NCBI GenBank assembly: GCA_030043235.1
Contig: JASHYF010000375.1
Span: 1 to 9,633 of the forward strand
Reading direction: 5' to 3'
DNA length: 9,633 nucleotides
Source: Solirubrobacteraceae bacterium
GTDB lineage: Bacteria; Actinomycetota; Thermoleophilia; Solirubrobacterales; Solirubrobacteraceae
The position numbers and the translations under genes are program-made. Below are positions 1-5,489 of this stretch, piece by piece. The notes under the pieces were generated by a model. It saw only the letters and a list, made by a program, of their open reading frames with translations, ran no database searches and had not been told where the DNA came from. Within the stretch, counting starts at the first letter, position 1. Each line of letters starts with the position of its first letter.

Positions 1-437
1 CCGGGCCGTTCGCGTCCGTCGCGGGCACGCCCTTCGATTTTCGCCGCCCCAAGGCGATCGGCCGCGACATCCGCGACGGCCGCTCGCAACAGTTGGTTTT
101 CGGCCGGGGCTATGACCTCAACTGGGTGATCAGCCGCAGGGCCACCGCAGTCCCCAGGCTCGTCGCGCGAGTCGTCGACCCGCGGTCGGGGCGGATACTC
201 GAGCTTGCCGCGACCCAACCCGGCCTGCAGTTCTACTCGGGGAACTTCCTCGACGGGACGCTCTACGGCACGAGCAACCGGCAGTACCGCGAGGGTGACG
301 GCGTCGCGCTGGAGACCCAGCACTTCCCCGACTCGCCGAACCACCCGAACTTCCCGTCGACGGTCCTCCGTCCCGGGCAGACGTACGACACCACGACGGT
401 CTACGCGTTCTCGACGTTCAGGAAGCAGGGCCGCTAG
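1..437 (+). CDS. galM: Aldose 1-epimerase (galactose mutarotase), C-terminal part; 5' end outside the window
   Basis: The frame is open from base 3 to the TAG at 435-437 and gives the last 144 residues. The family is usually about 350-380 residues, so more than half is missing to the left. The enzyme interconverts alpha and beta anomers of aldoses such as galactose and glucose, feeding sugar catabolism. Visible family signatures, numbered within the fragment, are GTPFDFRRPKAIG (8-20), GYDLNW (36-41), QPGLQFYSGNFLDG (72-85) and ETQHFPDSPNHPNFPST (104-120). Glu104 matches the family's catalytic base and Asp38 the substrate-binding Asp; the two catalytic histidines lie upstream. The common GYDHN motif has Leu in place of His here. 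It converges with the next gene across a hairpin. Family assignment is secure; whether the protein is secreted cannot be told without its N-terminus. Confidence 0.95.
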   Translation, partial: GPFASVAGTPFDFRRPKAIGRDIRDGRSQQLVFGRGYDLNWVISRRATAVPRLVARVVDPRSGRILELAATQPGLQFYSGNFLDGTLYGTSNRQYREGDGVALETQHFPDSPNHPNFPSTVLRPGQTYDTTTVYAFSTFRKQGR

Positions 438-444
438 ATGGGCA

Positions 445-475
445 CCCGGGCGCCGGCCGAGCGTCGGCGCCCGGG
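445..475. terminator. GC-rich hairpin between convergent genes, likely bidirectional terminator
   Basis: Perfect 11-bp inverted repeat (CCCGGGCGCCG at 445-455, CGGCGCCCGGG at 465-475) with a 9-nt loop. It lies in the 51-bp gap between the stops of galM (+) and the PPOX-fold gene (-). No T-run follows on either strand, as is common for terminators in high-GC actinobacteria. Its position suits termination from both sides. Confidence 0.7.
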
Positions 476-488
476 CCCGGGCCTGCCG

Positions 489-1100
489 TCAGACCTCGAT
501 GGCCGGCAGGCCGTCGATGCTCGCGGCGTTCTTCTCGCGCTGGTAGGCGACGAGGGCGTCGGGGCCGCGGGCGCGCAGCTTCTTGGCCGCCCACAGGCCG
601 GCGTGGGGGCGCTCGCCCTCGTAGCTCATGAGCGGCACGCCGTAGCCGCACGAGTCGGCGACGCGCGTGACGTGCACCAGCACGACCGCGCGCCGTGCCG
701 CGGGGACGTCAGGTTCGTCGAAGTGGCACCGGGCGAGCAGCTGCGCGAAGGCCGCGTCGCCGGCCGCGACGATCTCGGCGTGACCGTGCAGGCGCACGAT
801 CCGCGGCGGCCCCTGGAAGGCGCACATCATGATCACGATGCGCCCGTTCTCGCGCACGTGCGCGATCGTCTCGGCGCCGCTGCCGACCAGGTCGAGATAG
901 GCGACGGTGCTTTCGCCGAGCACGCGCAGCGTGCCGATCGGGCCCTTCGGGGAGACGTTCACGTGACCGGCGGCGTCGAGCGGCGCGCTGGCCACGAAGA
1001 ACAGCTCCCGTTCTGCGATCCAGCGCGCGAGCGTGTCGTCGATGCCGTCGAGAGTCTTGGCCACCGTGCCTAAGACCTTAGACCCCTCGATCCTCGGCAC
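489..1100 (-). CDS. Pyridoxamine 5'-phosphate oxidase-fold (split-barrel flavin/F420-type) family protein
   Basis: About 203 residues from a GTG at 1100. Typical blocks of the small PPOX-like family are ELFFVASAPL (32-41), GHVNVSPKG (45-53), VAYLDLVGSGAETIAHV (66-82), and RIVIMMCAFQGPPRIVRLHGHAEI (87-110, shown in full only as this conserved core). These proteins form split-barrel dimers that bind FMN or F420. The substrate of this subgroup is not established, and PLP synthesis should not be assumed. The start is uncertain: neither GTG 1100 nor GTG 1064 has a clear Shine-Dalgarno. The shorter form (MAKTLDGIDD...) would begin closer to where I expect homologues to start, and a possible -10 (TAAGGT, minus strand, 1080-1075) lies just before it. 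It is divergent from the acyl-CoA dehydrogenase operon and convergent with galM. Confidence 0.85.
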   Translation of the reverse strand: MPRIEGSKVLGTVAKTLDGIDDTLARWIAERELFFVASAPLDAAGHVNVSPKGPIGTLRVLGESTVAYLDLVGSGAETIAHVRENGRIVIMMCAFQGPPRIVRLHGHAEIVAAGDAAFAQLLARCHFDEPDVPAARRAVVLVHVTRVADSCGYGVPLMSYEGERPHAGLWAAKKLRARGPDALVAYQREKNAASIDGLPAIEV

Positions 1101-1152
1101 GGTGGATCGAGCTGAGGGCAGCGGGTTGTGACGAGACGATCGGCTGGCGCCG

Positions 1153-1158
1153 TATCGT
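1153..1158 (+). promoter_or_regulatory. Candidate -10 element (TATCGT) for a leaderless acyl-CoA dehydrogenase transcript
   Basis: TATCGT ends 8 nt before the ATG at 1167. This places the predicted transcription start at or within a base or two of the A of ATG. No Shine-Dalgarno-like purine run precedes that ATG, which fits a leaderless mRNA, a frequent arrangement in actinobacteria. The -35 is weak; TGACGA at 1129-1134 with an 18-bp spacer is the best candidate. Confidence 0.4.
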
Positions 1159-1166
1159 CTTGCGCC

Positions 1167-2360
1167 ATGCTGCGCTTCGCCTCCAGCGAGCTGACCGACG
1201 CGGAGCTCGCGTTGCAGGCTGAAGTGCGGGACTTCCTCGCCGCGGAGCTGCCGCGCGGCAGCTTCGCTCCCGGGCTGGGGATGTCGGCCGCACGCGACCA
1301 GGGCTTCTCGCGCGCGCTAGCGGCGCGCGGCTGGCTCGGCATGGCGCTGCCGCGCCGCTACGGCGGAGCTGAGCGGAGCGTGGTGGAGCGCTTCATCGTG
1401 GTCGAGGAGCTGCTGCGCTGGGGGGCGCCCGTTCGCTACCACTGGATCGCGGACCGGCAGACGGGCCCGCTGCTGTTGCGCTACGGCAGCGAGGCGCAGC
1501 GCGAGCGCTTCCTGCCGGCGATCTGCCGAGGCGAGGTGTCGTTCTCGATCGGCATGAGCGAGCCCGAGGCGGGCAGCGACCTGGCGGCGGTGCAGACACG
1601 CGCGCGCCGCGTGAACGGCGGCTGGCGCGTGAGCGGGACGAAGCTGTGGACGGGTGGCGCGCACGAGAACGACTGGTGCGTGGCGCTGTGCCGTACCAGC
1701 GAGGAGGACGATCGCCACCGGGGCCTTACGCAGCTGATCGTCGAGCTGCGCGCGCCGGGCGTGAGCGTGCGTCCGATCGCCTATCTGGACGGTAGCGAGT
1801 TCTTCAACGAAGTGCTGCTCCAGGAGGTGTTCGTGCCGGACGACCTGGTCGTCGGCGAGGTGGGAGCGGGCTGGGAGCAGAACACCTCGGAGCTGTCGTT
1901 CGAGCGCGCGGGTCCCGAGCGCTGGCTTTCCACCTACCTCGTGGTCGAGCAGTTCCTGCGCGAGCGCGGCGCCGCGGACGAGCGCGCGCGCGTCGCGCTG
2001 GGCGAGGCGATCGCCGGCTGGTGGGGCATCCGCGCGCTGTCGCTGTCGGTGGCGCGCCTGCTCGACGCGGGCCACGCGCCCGCAGCGGAGGCGGCGCTCG
2101 TGAAGGAGCTGGGCACGCGCTTCGAGCAGGAGGCGCTGGACGCGATCTGGCGGCTCGTGCCCGACGATCTCGACCCGGCGGCGGAGTCGCTGTTCGAGCG
2201 CCTGCTCGCGGCGGCGATCCTGGGCGCCCCCTCGTTCACGATCCGTGGCGGCACCAACGAGATCCTGCGCTCGGTGGCCGCACGGGCGCTGCGCATCCAG
2301 CGCGCCGATCGCGTTCGGCCCGATTCCGGAGAGCCCTTGCCCTCCGAGCGGCGTGCATGA
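1167..2360 (+). CDS. Acyl-CoA dehydrogenase, large (FAD-domain complete) subunit
   Basis: A 397-residue flavoenzyme of the acyl-CoA dehydrogenase superfamily, which makes the alpha,beta double bond in acyl-CoA thioesters. The N-terminal helical domain spans roughly 1-120. The middle beta domain carries FSIGMSEPEAGSDLAAVQT (126-144) and RVSGTKLWTGGAHENDW (154-170). The C-terminal helical domain ends in IRGGTNEILRSVAARALRI (359-377). The usual catalytic Glu of the MCAD/SCAD type (YEGT) is replaced by Gly361 in RGGT. Glu246 in LSFERAG lies where isovaleryl- and long-chain-type enzymes keep their base, so it is the likely catalyst; this is an alignment by eye. I chose ATG 1167 over an in-frame GTG at 1128 because homology begins at LTDAELALQAEV and a -10 sits just upstream. 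Its stop overlaps the next start (ATGA), pointing to coupled translation and probably a two-subunit enzyme. The substrate (fatty acid, sterol side chain or other) cannot be read from sequence. Confidence 0.93.
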   Translation: MLRFASSELTDAELALQAEVRDFLAAELPRGSFAPGLGMSAARDQGFSRALAARGWLGMALPRRYGGAERSVVERFIVVEELLRWGAPVRYHWIADRQTGPLLLRYGSEAQRERFLPAICRGEVSFSIGMSEPEAGSDLAAVQTRARRVNGGWRVSGTKLWTGGAHENDWCVALCRTSEEDDRHRGLTQLIVELRAPGVSVRPIAYLDGSEFFNEVLLQEVFVPDDLVVGEVGAGWEQNTSELSFERAGPERWLSTYLVVEQFLRERGAADERARVALGEAIAGWWGIRALSLSVARLLDAGHAPAAEAALVKELGTRFEQEALDAIWRLVPDDLDPAAESLFERLLAAAILGAPSFTIRGGTNEILRSVAARALRIQRADRVRPDSGEPLPSERRA

Positions 2361-3232
2361 CGGACCTCGACGCCCTGGCGGTGCTGCGCGAGCGGGGTCC
2401 CGACCGCACGGCCGAGAGCGTGCTGCTCGGCGAGTGGCTGCTCGCCCGTGCTGGTCTGAGCGACGAGGACTGCGGCAGCGCGTCGAGCGGTGGCGCGCGG
2501 GCGGGAGCGACGACCGTCGCGCCGGGCGATTCTCGCGACAGCCTCACGCTGCACGCAGATAAGCTGAGCGGGACCGCGCATCGGGTGCCGTGGGCGCGCG
2601 ATGCAACTCACATAGCCGTCCTGCTCGACCGCCGCGTGGCGTTGGTCGAGCGCGCGGCGGTGAGCGTCGAGCAGCGCGTGAACCTCGCCGGCGACGCGCG
2701 CGACACGGTGGTGTTCGACGGCGTGGCCGCGCGCACGGGCGCGGGCGTGGACGCCGATGAGCTGCTCATGCGCGGCGCGCTCACGCGCATCGCGATGATG
2801 GCGGAGGCGCTCGATCGCGTGTGCGAGATCGCGGTGAGGCACGCCGGCGAGCGGCGTCAGTTCGGGCGGGCGATCGGCTCCTTCCAGGCGGTGCAGCAGC
2901 ACCTCGTGACGATCGCCCAGCAGGCGGCGCTCGCGGACGTCGCCGCCGATGCTCTGGGGCGCAGTCCCGGCGGGTTTGAGATCGCGGCTGGGAAGCTGCT
3001 GGCCAATCGCGCGGCGTTGAGCGCCGGGCGCGCCGCTCATCAGGTGCTGGGCGCGCGCGGCACCACGCGTGAGCATCCGCTGGGCCTGCTCACACGCCGG
3101 CTGTGGGCGTGGCGCTCGGAGTACGGCGACGAGCACCATTGGAGCTCCCGCCTCGGCGCGGCTGCGGCGCGTGCCGGCGCCGACAGCCTGTACCCCGCGA
3201 TCACCGGCGGCTCGACGGTGCTGAGCATGTGA
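2357..3232 (+). CDS. Acyl-CoA dehydrogenase-like small subunit, shortened N-terminal region
   Basis: 291 residues, against about 380-400 for a full acyl-CoA dehydrogenase. The N-terminal 130 residues are reduced and weakly conserved. The C-terminal helical domain is clear: LLMRGALTRIAMMAEALDRV (137-156), the flavin-proximal RHAGERRQFGRAIGSFQAVQQ (161-181, conserved core RRQFG), and TTREHPLGLLTRRLWAWRSEYG (236-257, core TREHPLGLLTRRLW). It ends in GGSTVLSM instead of GGTNEI. The beta-domain SEPEAGSD and GxKxWxT signatures are absent. This is the look of the partner subunit in actinobacterial alpha2beta2 acyl-CoA dehydrogenases, such as the cholesterol side-chain and ring FadE pairs. There, one subunit supplies the base and the two share each FAD site. 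ATG 2357 overlaps the preceding stop, and its own stop overlaps the next ATG. I infer that it works as a heteromer with the 1167-2360 product and is not an independent enzyme. Confidence 0.88.
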   Translation: MTDLDALAVLRERGPDRTAESVLLGEWLLARAGLSDEDCGSASSGGARAGATTVAPGDSRDSLTLHADKLSGTAHRVPWARDATHIAVLLDRRVALVERAAVSVEQRVNLAGDARDTVVFDGVAARTGAGVDADELLMRGALTRIAMMAEALDRVCEIAVRHAGERRQFGRAIGSFQAVQQHLVTIAQQAALADVAADALGRSPGGFEIAAGKLLANRAALSAGRAAHQVLGARGTTREHPLGLLTRRLWAWRSEYGDEHHWSSRLGAAAARAGADSLYPAITGGSTVLSM

Positions 3233-3969
3233 TGGGCGAGGTGGCCCACAGCCTGCACGGACGGCCGGGCGCGAGCGCGCCCGTGCTCCTCACCCACGGG
3301 TTCGGCGCAAGCCAGGCGATGTGGGCGCCCAACGTGGAGGCGCTCTCGAGCGAGCGGCAGATCCTCACGTGGGACCTGCCCGGGCACGGCGCGAGCAGCG
3401 CCTGCGGGGAGCTCTCGCACGAGCGCTGCATGGTGGAGATGCTGGGGCTGCTCGACGTGCTGGGCGCGCCCCGCGCGGTGATCGGCGGCATGTCGTTGGG
3501 GGGGTTCCTGTCGCTGCTGCTGTGCGCGCGCCATCCCGAGCGGGTTGCGGCGCTTCTGCTCGTCGACACCGGCCCGGGCTTCCGCGATCCGGCCGCGCGC
3601 GGTGCGTGGAACGCACGCGTGGCAGGGCTCGCGGACGAGCTCGAAGCCCGCGGCGTGGCGGCGCTGCGCCAGAGCCCGGAGACGGCGGCCGCCGAGCACG
3701 CGGCGGGTGGCGCCGGCCTGGCGGCGGCGGCGCGCGCGATCCTCGCACAGCGCGATGCGGAGGTGATCGAATCGCTGGGCGCGATCGCGGTCCCCACGCT
3801 GATCGTCGTGGGCGCAGCCGACGAGCGCTTCCTGCCGGCGGCCGACGCGATGGCTCGCCGCATCGCGGGCGCGGCGAAGGTCGTGATCGAGGGCGCGGGC
3901 CACGCCGCCAACATGGAGCGGCCGGCGCAGTTCAATCATGTTGTGCGCGATTTCCTGGAGGGCTTGTGA
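3232..3969 (+). CDS. Alpha/beta hydrolase fold protein
   Basis: 245 residues from ATG 3232, which shares one base with the upstream TGA (TGATG), so it is probably translationally coupled. Motifs are complete: oxyanion-hole THGFGASQAMW (21-31), DLPGHG (48-53), nucleophile elbow GGMSLGG with Ser88, acid Asp197 in VVGAADERFLP, and His224 in GAGHAANMERP. The overall layout resembles enol-lactonase, esterase and C-C bond hydrolase members of the family. No signal peptide, so it should be cytoplasmic. Sharing an operon with an acyl-CoA dehydrogenase pair suggests a step in the same degradation pathway, for example opening a lactone or cleaving an ester or thioester, but the substrate is unknown. 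The start at 3232 is preferred over longer in-frame starts because the protein then begins a few residues before the first beta strand. Confidence 0.9.
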   Translation: MGEVAHSLHGRPGASAPVLLTHGFGASQAMWAPNVEALSSERQILTWDLPGHGASSACGELSHERCMVEMLGLLDVLGAPRAVIGGMSLGGFLSLLLCARHPERVAALLLVDTGPGFRDPAARGAWNARVAGLADELEARGVAALRQSPETAAAEHAAGGAGLAAAARAILAQRDAEVIESLGAIAVPTLIVVGAADERFLPAADAMARRIAGAAKVVIEGAGHAANMERPAQFNHVVRDFLEGL

Positions 3970-4055
3970 GTGACGAGCTGAACGTGTGGGTGAGCGCGGA
4001 TTTGAAGCGGGCAGCTATCTATGTACAGGCCGAAGTTGCCGCAACTTCGGTATAA
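3966..4055 (+). pseudogene. Short frame overlapping the hydrolase stop; possible 5' remnant of a fourth operon gene
   Basis: GTG 3966 overlaps the hydrolase stop (GTGA) and is preceded by GGAGGG (3957-3962), though at a short distance of 3 nt. The frame starts MSDELNVWVSADLKRA and runs only 29 codons to TAA 4053-4055. Its first half keeps G/C-rich third positions. From about codon 15 the third positions become mixed (GCT, ATC, TAT, GTA, GAA, GTT, GCA, ACT), and that part coincides with a palindrome. I read it as the beginning of a real coupled gene that was cut off, with unrelated sequence joined near 4010. It could also be a small leader peptide or chance. No homology recognised. Confidence 0.35.
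4030..4050. promoter_or_regulatory. Perfect 21-bp palindrome: candidate operator or hairpin
   Basis: Arms CCGAAGTTGC (4030-4039) and GCAACTTCGG (4041-4050) are exact reverse complements around a single central C. It is immediately followed by TATAAG (4051-4056), which could be a -10 for the reductase gene starting 39 bp further on. A dimeric repressor binding here would then cover the -35 region. As RNA it would be a 9-bp stem with a 3-nt loop, which might terminate the upstream operon, but there is no T-run after it. Confidence 0.5.
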
Positions 4056-4080
4056 GCGTTGACCGTCGGTCGGAGATTGC

Positions 4081-4087
4081 GAGGTGA
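4081..4087 (+). promoter_or_regulatory. Ribosome binding site that fixes the reductase start
   Basis: GAGGTGA, complementary to the 16S 3' end, lies 7 nt before ATG 4095. It selects this ATG over an upstream in-frame TTG at 4059. The dedicated site, unlike the coupled starts upstream, suggests the reductase is a separate transcription unit. Confidence 0.75.
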
Positions 4088-4094
4088 CCTCGAA

Positions 4095-4691
4095 ATGGCA
4101 AAGGTGATCGCTTCCATAACGACGTCCGTCGACGGCTACATCGCCGCCCCCGGCGATGGCCCGGGTCGCGGGCTTGGCGAGGGCGGCGAGCGGCTGCACA
4201 ACTGGGTGTTCGGAGGGCCGTGGCGCTACGAGGACGACGCGCGCGGCGAGCCGAGCGGCGAGGACGCGGTGTGGTTCGCGGAGGTCGTATCGCGGATCGG
4301 GGCGGTCGTGAGTGGTCGCTCGACCTACGAGGCCGCGCGGCACTGGGGCGAGAGAAACCCGTGGGACGTGCCGGTCTTCATCGTCACACACCGACCGGAG
4401 GAGGAACCAGACAGCGGCGAGTTCGCATTCGTGTCCGGCGTCGAGGCAGCGGTCGAGCGAGCGGCTGAGGCCGCGGCCGGCAAGGACGTCCAGGTCATGG
4501 GCGGAGCCGAGATCATCCGCCAGGCGCTCGCCGCGGGGGTCGTCGACGAGCTGACGATCATCGTCGCGCCGGTCATCCTCGGCGGCGGCAAGCGGCTGTT
4601 CGAGGGTTTCTCACGGTCATTGGACCTGCACCAGCTCGGCGCGCGCCAGTCGCGGTTCGCGACGTTCATCGACTACCGCGTCAAGCAGTGA
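4095..4691 (+). CDS. Dihydrofolate reductase-fold protein (RibD C-terminal domain family)
   Basis: 198 residues, the normal length for stand-alone RibD-C/DHFR-like proteins. Signatures are VIASITTSVDGYIA (4-17), the loop AVVSGRSTYEAARHWG (70-85), a central strand VPVFIVTHRP (92-101), the dinucleotide-binding VMGGAEIIRQAL (134-145), and DELTIIVAPVILGGGKRLFE (151-170). Proteins of this group bind NAD(P)H and reduce unknown small molecules. They are distinct from the folate enzyme FolA and from the riboflavin enzyme RibD, which carries an additional deaminase domain. It sits downstream of the acyl-CoA dehydrogenase operon but is separated by 125 bp with a palindrome and has its own ribosome binding site, so it is probably regulated separately. 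Physiological substrate unknown. Confidence 0.9.
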   Translation: MAKVIASITTSVDGYIAAPGDGPGRGLGEGGERLHNWVFGGPWRYEDDARGEPSGEDAVWFAEVVSRIGAVVSGRSTYEAARHWGERNPWDVPVFIVTHRPEEEPDSGEFAFVSGVEAAVERAAEAAAGKDVQVMGGAEIIRQALAAGVVDELTIIVAPVILGGGKRLFEGFSRSLDLHQLGARQSRFATFIDYRVKQ

Positions 4692-4716
4692 GGGTCACGG
4701 CTGCCGCTGTAAAACG

Positions 4717-4776
4717 GCGCAGCCCTTCCGCGGAGGTGACCACGATTCGCGTGAGGCGACCGCGGAAGGATTGCGC
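4717..4776. terminator. Long imperfect stem-loop after the reductase gene
   Basis: Outer arms GCGCA (4717-4721) and TGCGC (4772-4776), a 2x2 internal mismatch, then a perfect 10-bp stem CCTTCCGCGG (4724-4733) with CCGCGGAAGG (4760-4769). The 26-nt loop holds a minor CACG/CGTG hairpin (4741-4744 with 4750-4753). It begins 26 bp after the reductase stop, so termination is the simplest reading. The large structured loop is unusual for a terminator, and a small RNA or protein-binding site is possible. Confidence 0.55.
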
Positions 4777-4810
4777 GCCGCGCCAGTGCCTGAAGAGAGC
4801 ACGGGCTCAT

Positions 4811-4826
4811 GGAGAGCTGTCTCTCC
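4811..4826. terminator. Small hairpin between convergent genes
   Basis: GGAGAG (4811-4816) pairs with CTCTCC (4821-4826) around a 4-nt loop. It lies 12 bp beyond the stop of the phasin-like gene (-) and 119 bp beyond the reductase stop (+). It may help end the minus-strand transcript; the stem is short and no T-run is present. Confidence 0.35.
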
Positions 4827-4838
4827 GCTTTGGCTGCC

Positions 4839-5231
4839 CTATTTCTCCTCGCCTGTCCTGCTCAACGACTTGGCGGCGCTGTCCACGACCTTGCGGATGA
4901 AGTCGTACTGCGTGTGAACCAGGCGGTCGGCCATCTCCAGGGCGGAGTCCACGATCTCCTGTCGCCTTGACGACCCCTCGCGTTGTGACACCACTGGCAA
5001 CGCGCGGTCGACCGTGTCGACGAACTTGCGCACTGCCTCGATCGCGGCTCGCTGGCCGTCCTCGACAGACTGGGCCACCTCGTCGGACAGCTCCGCAGCC
5101 CTCTTGACCGCGGTCTTGGAGGTGGGCTTGGAGGTGGTCTTGGACGCAGCCTTGGATGCGTTCGCGGGCGGCCGCCTGCGGGTCCTCGTCGCGCTTGCCG
5201 CCGTGCTGCGCCGAGTCTGTGGCTCGGGCAT
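4839..5231 (-). CDS. Small basic, coiled-coil protein with SK tetrapeptide repeats; phasin-like
   Basis: 130 residues from ATG 5231, chosen because GGGAG (minus strand, 5244-5240) lies 8 nt upstream and longer in-frame starts have no such site. Residues 1-25 are Arg-rich. Residues 25-43 are four tandem tetrapeptides (A/T)-S-K-X followed by AVK, resembling the histone H1-like Lys/Ala tails of PHA-granule proteins such as PhaF. Residues 44-124 are predicted amphipathic helices, including DEVAQSVEDGQRAAIEAVRKF (core 50-70) and QEIVDSALEMADRLVHTQYDF (core 91-111). No signal peptide or membrane segment. I do not recognise a named family with certainty; a granule/lipid-droplet or nucleoid-associated protein is the best guess, supported by the divergent lipase and nearby WS/DGAT gene. 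A chromatin-type protein alone would look similar. Confidence 0.75.
   Translation of the reverse strand: MPEPQTRRSTAASATRTRRRPPANASKAASKTTSKPTSKTAVKRAAELSDEVAQSVEDGQRAAIEAVRKFVDTVDRALPVVSQREGSSRRQEIVDSALEMADRLVHTQYDFIRKVVDSAAKSLSRTGEEK
5101..5160. repeat. 12-bp tandem repeats encoding the (A/T)SKX motif
   Basis: Four 12-bp units beginning at 5113, 5125, 5137 and 5149 follow GTCTTGGAGGTG with one to six differences. A more degenerate copy lies at 5101-5112. All lie in one frame of the phasin-like gene, so the repeat number sets the length of its basic linker. Copy number could vary between strains. Confidence 0.7.
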
Positions 5232-5302
5232 TGCAATCACTCCCTTCAGGATTTCGGTCCCGGATATCGGTGCTGGTCGAGCGGACGCTACGCCGAAACG
5301 CA

Positions 5303-5317
5303 GCGGCTGACAGCCGC
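5303..5317. repeat. 15-bp palindrome in the divergent intergenic region
   Basis: GCGGCTG (5303-5309) and CAGCCGC (5311-5317) are exact reverse complements around one A. It lies in the 258-bp space between the divergent phasin-like and lipase genes, where their promoters must be, so an operator is plausible. GC-rich palindromes of this size also occur by chance in such DNA. Confidence 0.4.
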
Positions 5318-5369
5318 ACAAACTCCCAGACCGACTGCGGAGAACCCGCATGCCTTCGCTGCGAGGAGG

Positions 5370-5400
5370 CAGAGGCGTGCGGCTGTGCGCGACGCCTCTG
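5370..5400. repeat. 9-bp inverted repeat upstream of the lipase gene
   Basis: CAGAGGCGT (5370-5378) and ACGCCTCTG (5392-5400) are perfect arms around a 13-nt loop, 90 bp before the lipase start. It could be a stem-loop in the lipase 5' leader or a regulator site. I found no convincing -10/-35 pair to decide between these. The rest of the 5232-5489 gap shows nothing else I can support. Confidence 0.45.
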
Positions 5401-5477
5401 AGACGCCGTGTGGAGGTGTAGTGTTGGTGGCCCGTCGACCGGCTGGCTCGCCGGCCGGCGGTTTCGATCGACTACGC

Positions 5478-5484
5478 GGAGGAG
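5478..5484 (+). promoter_or_regulatory. Ribosome binding site that fixes the lipase GTG start
   Basis: GGAGGAG; its GGAGG core ends 7 nt before GTG 5490. It overlaps another in-frame GTG at 5484, which is therefore unlikely as start, and rules out the far-upstream in-frame ATG/GTG-type starts near 5385. Confidence 0.75.
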
Positions 5485-5489
5485 TGCGT

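Noticed and set aside
438..1073. Plus-strand frame starting just after galM
   Set aside because: It is the complement of the PPOX-fold gene, whose translated motifs are convincing. Its start lies within the terminator hairpin region.
1071..1080. TAAG-AC-CTTA inverted repeat near the PPOX-fold gene start
   Set aside because: Arms are only 4 bp; it is noted as part of a possible -10 but too short to call an operator.
1934..3139. Long open frame (401 codons) on the minus strand opposite the dehydrogenase genes
   Set aside because: Its product is R/A/H-rich with no domain signature, and it is fully antisense to two genes with clear family motifs. Such shadow frames are expected at this G+C content.
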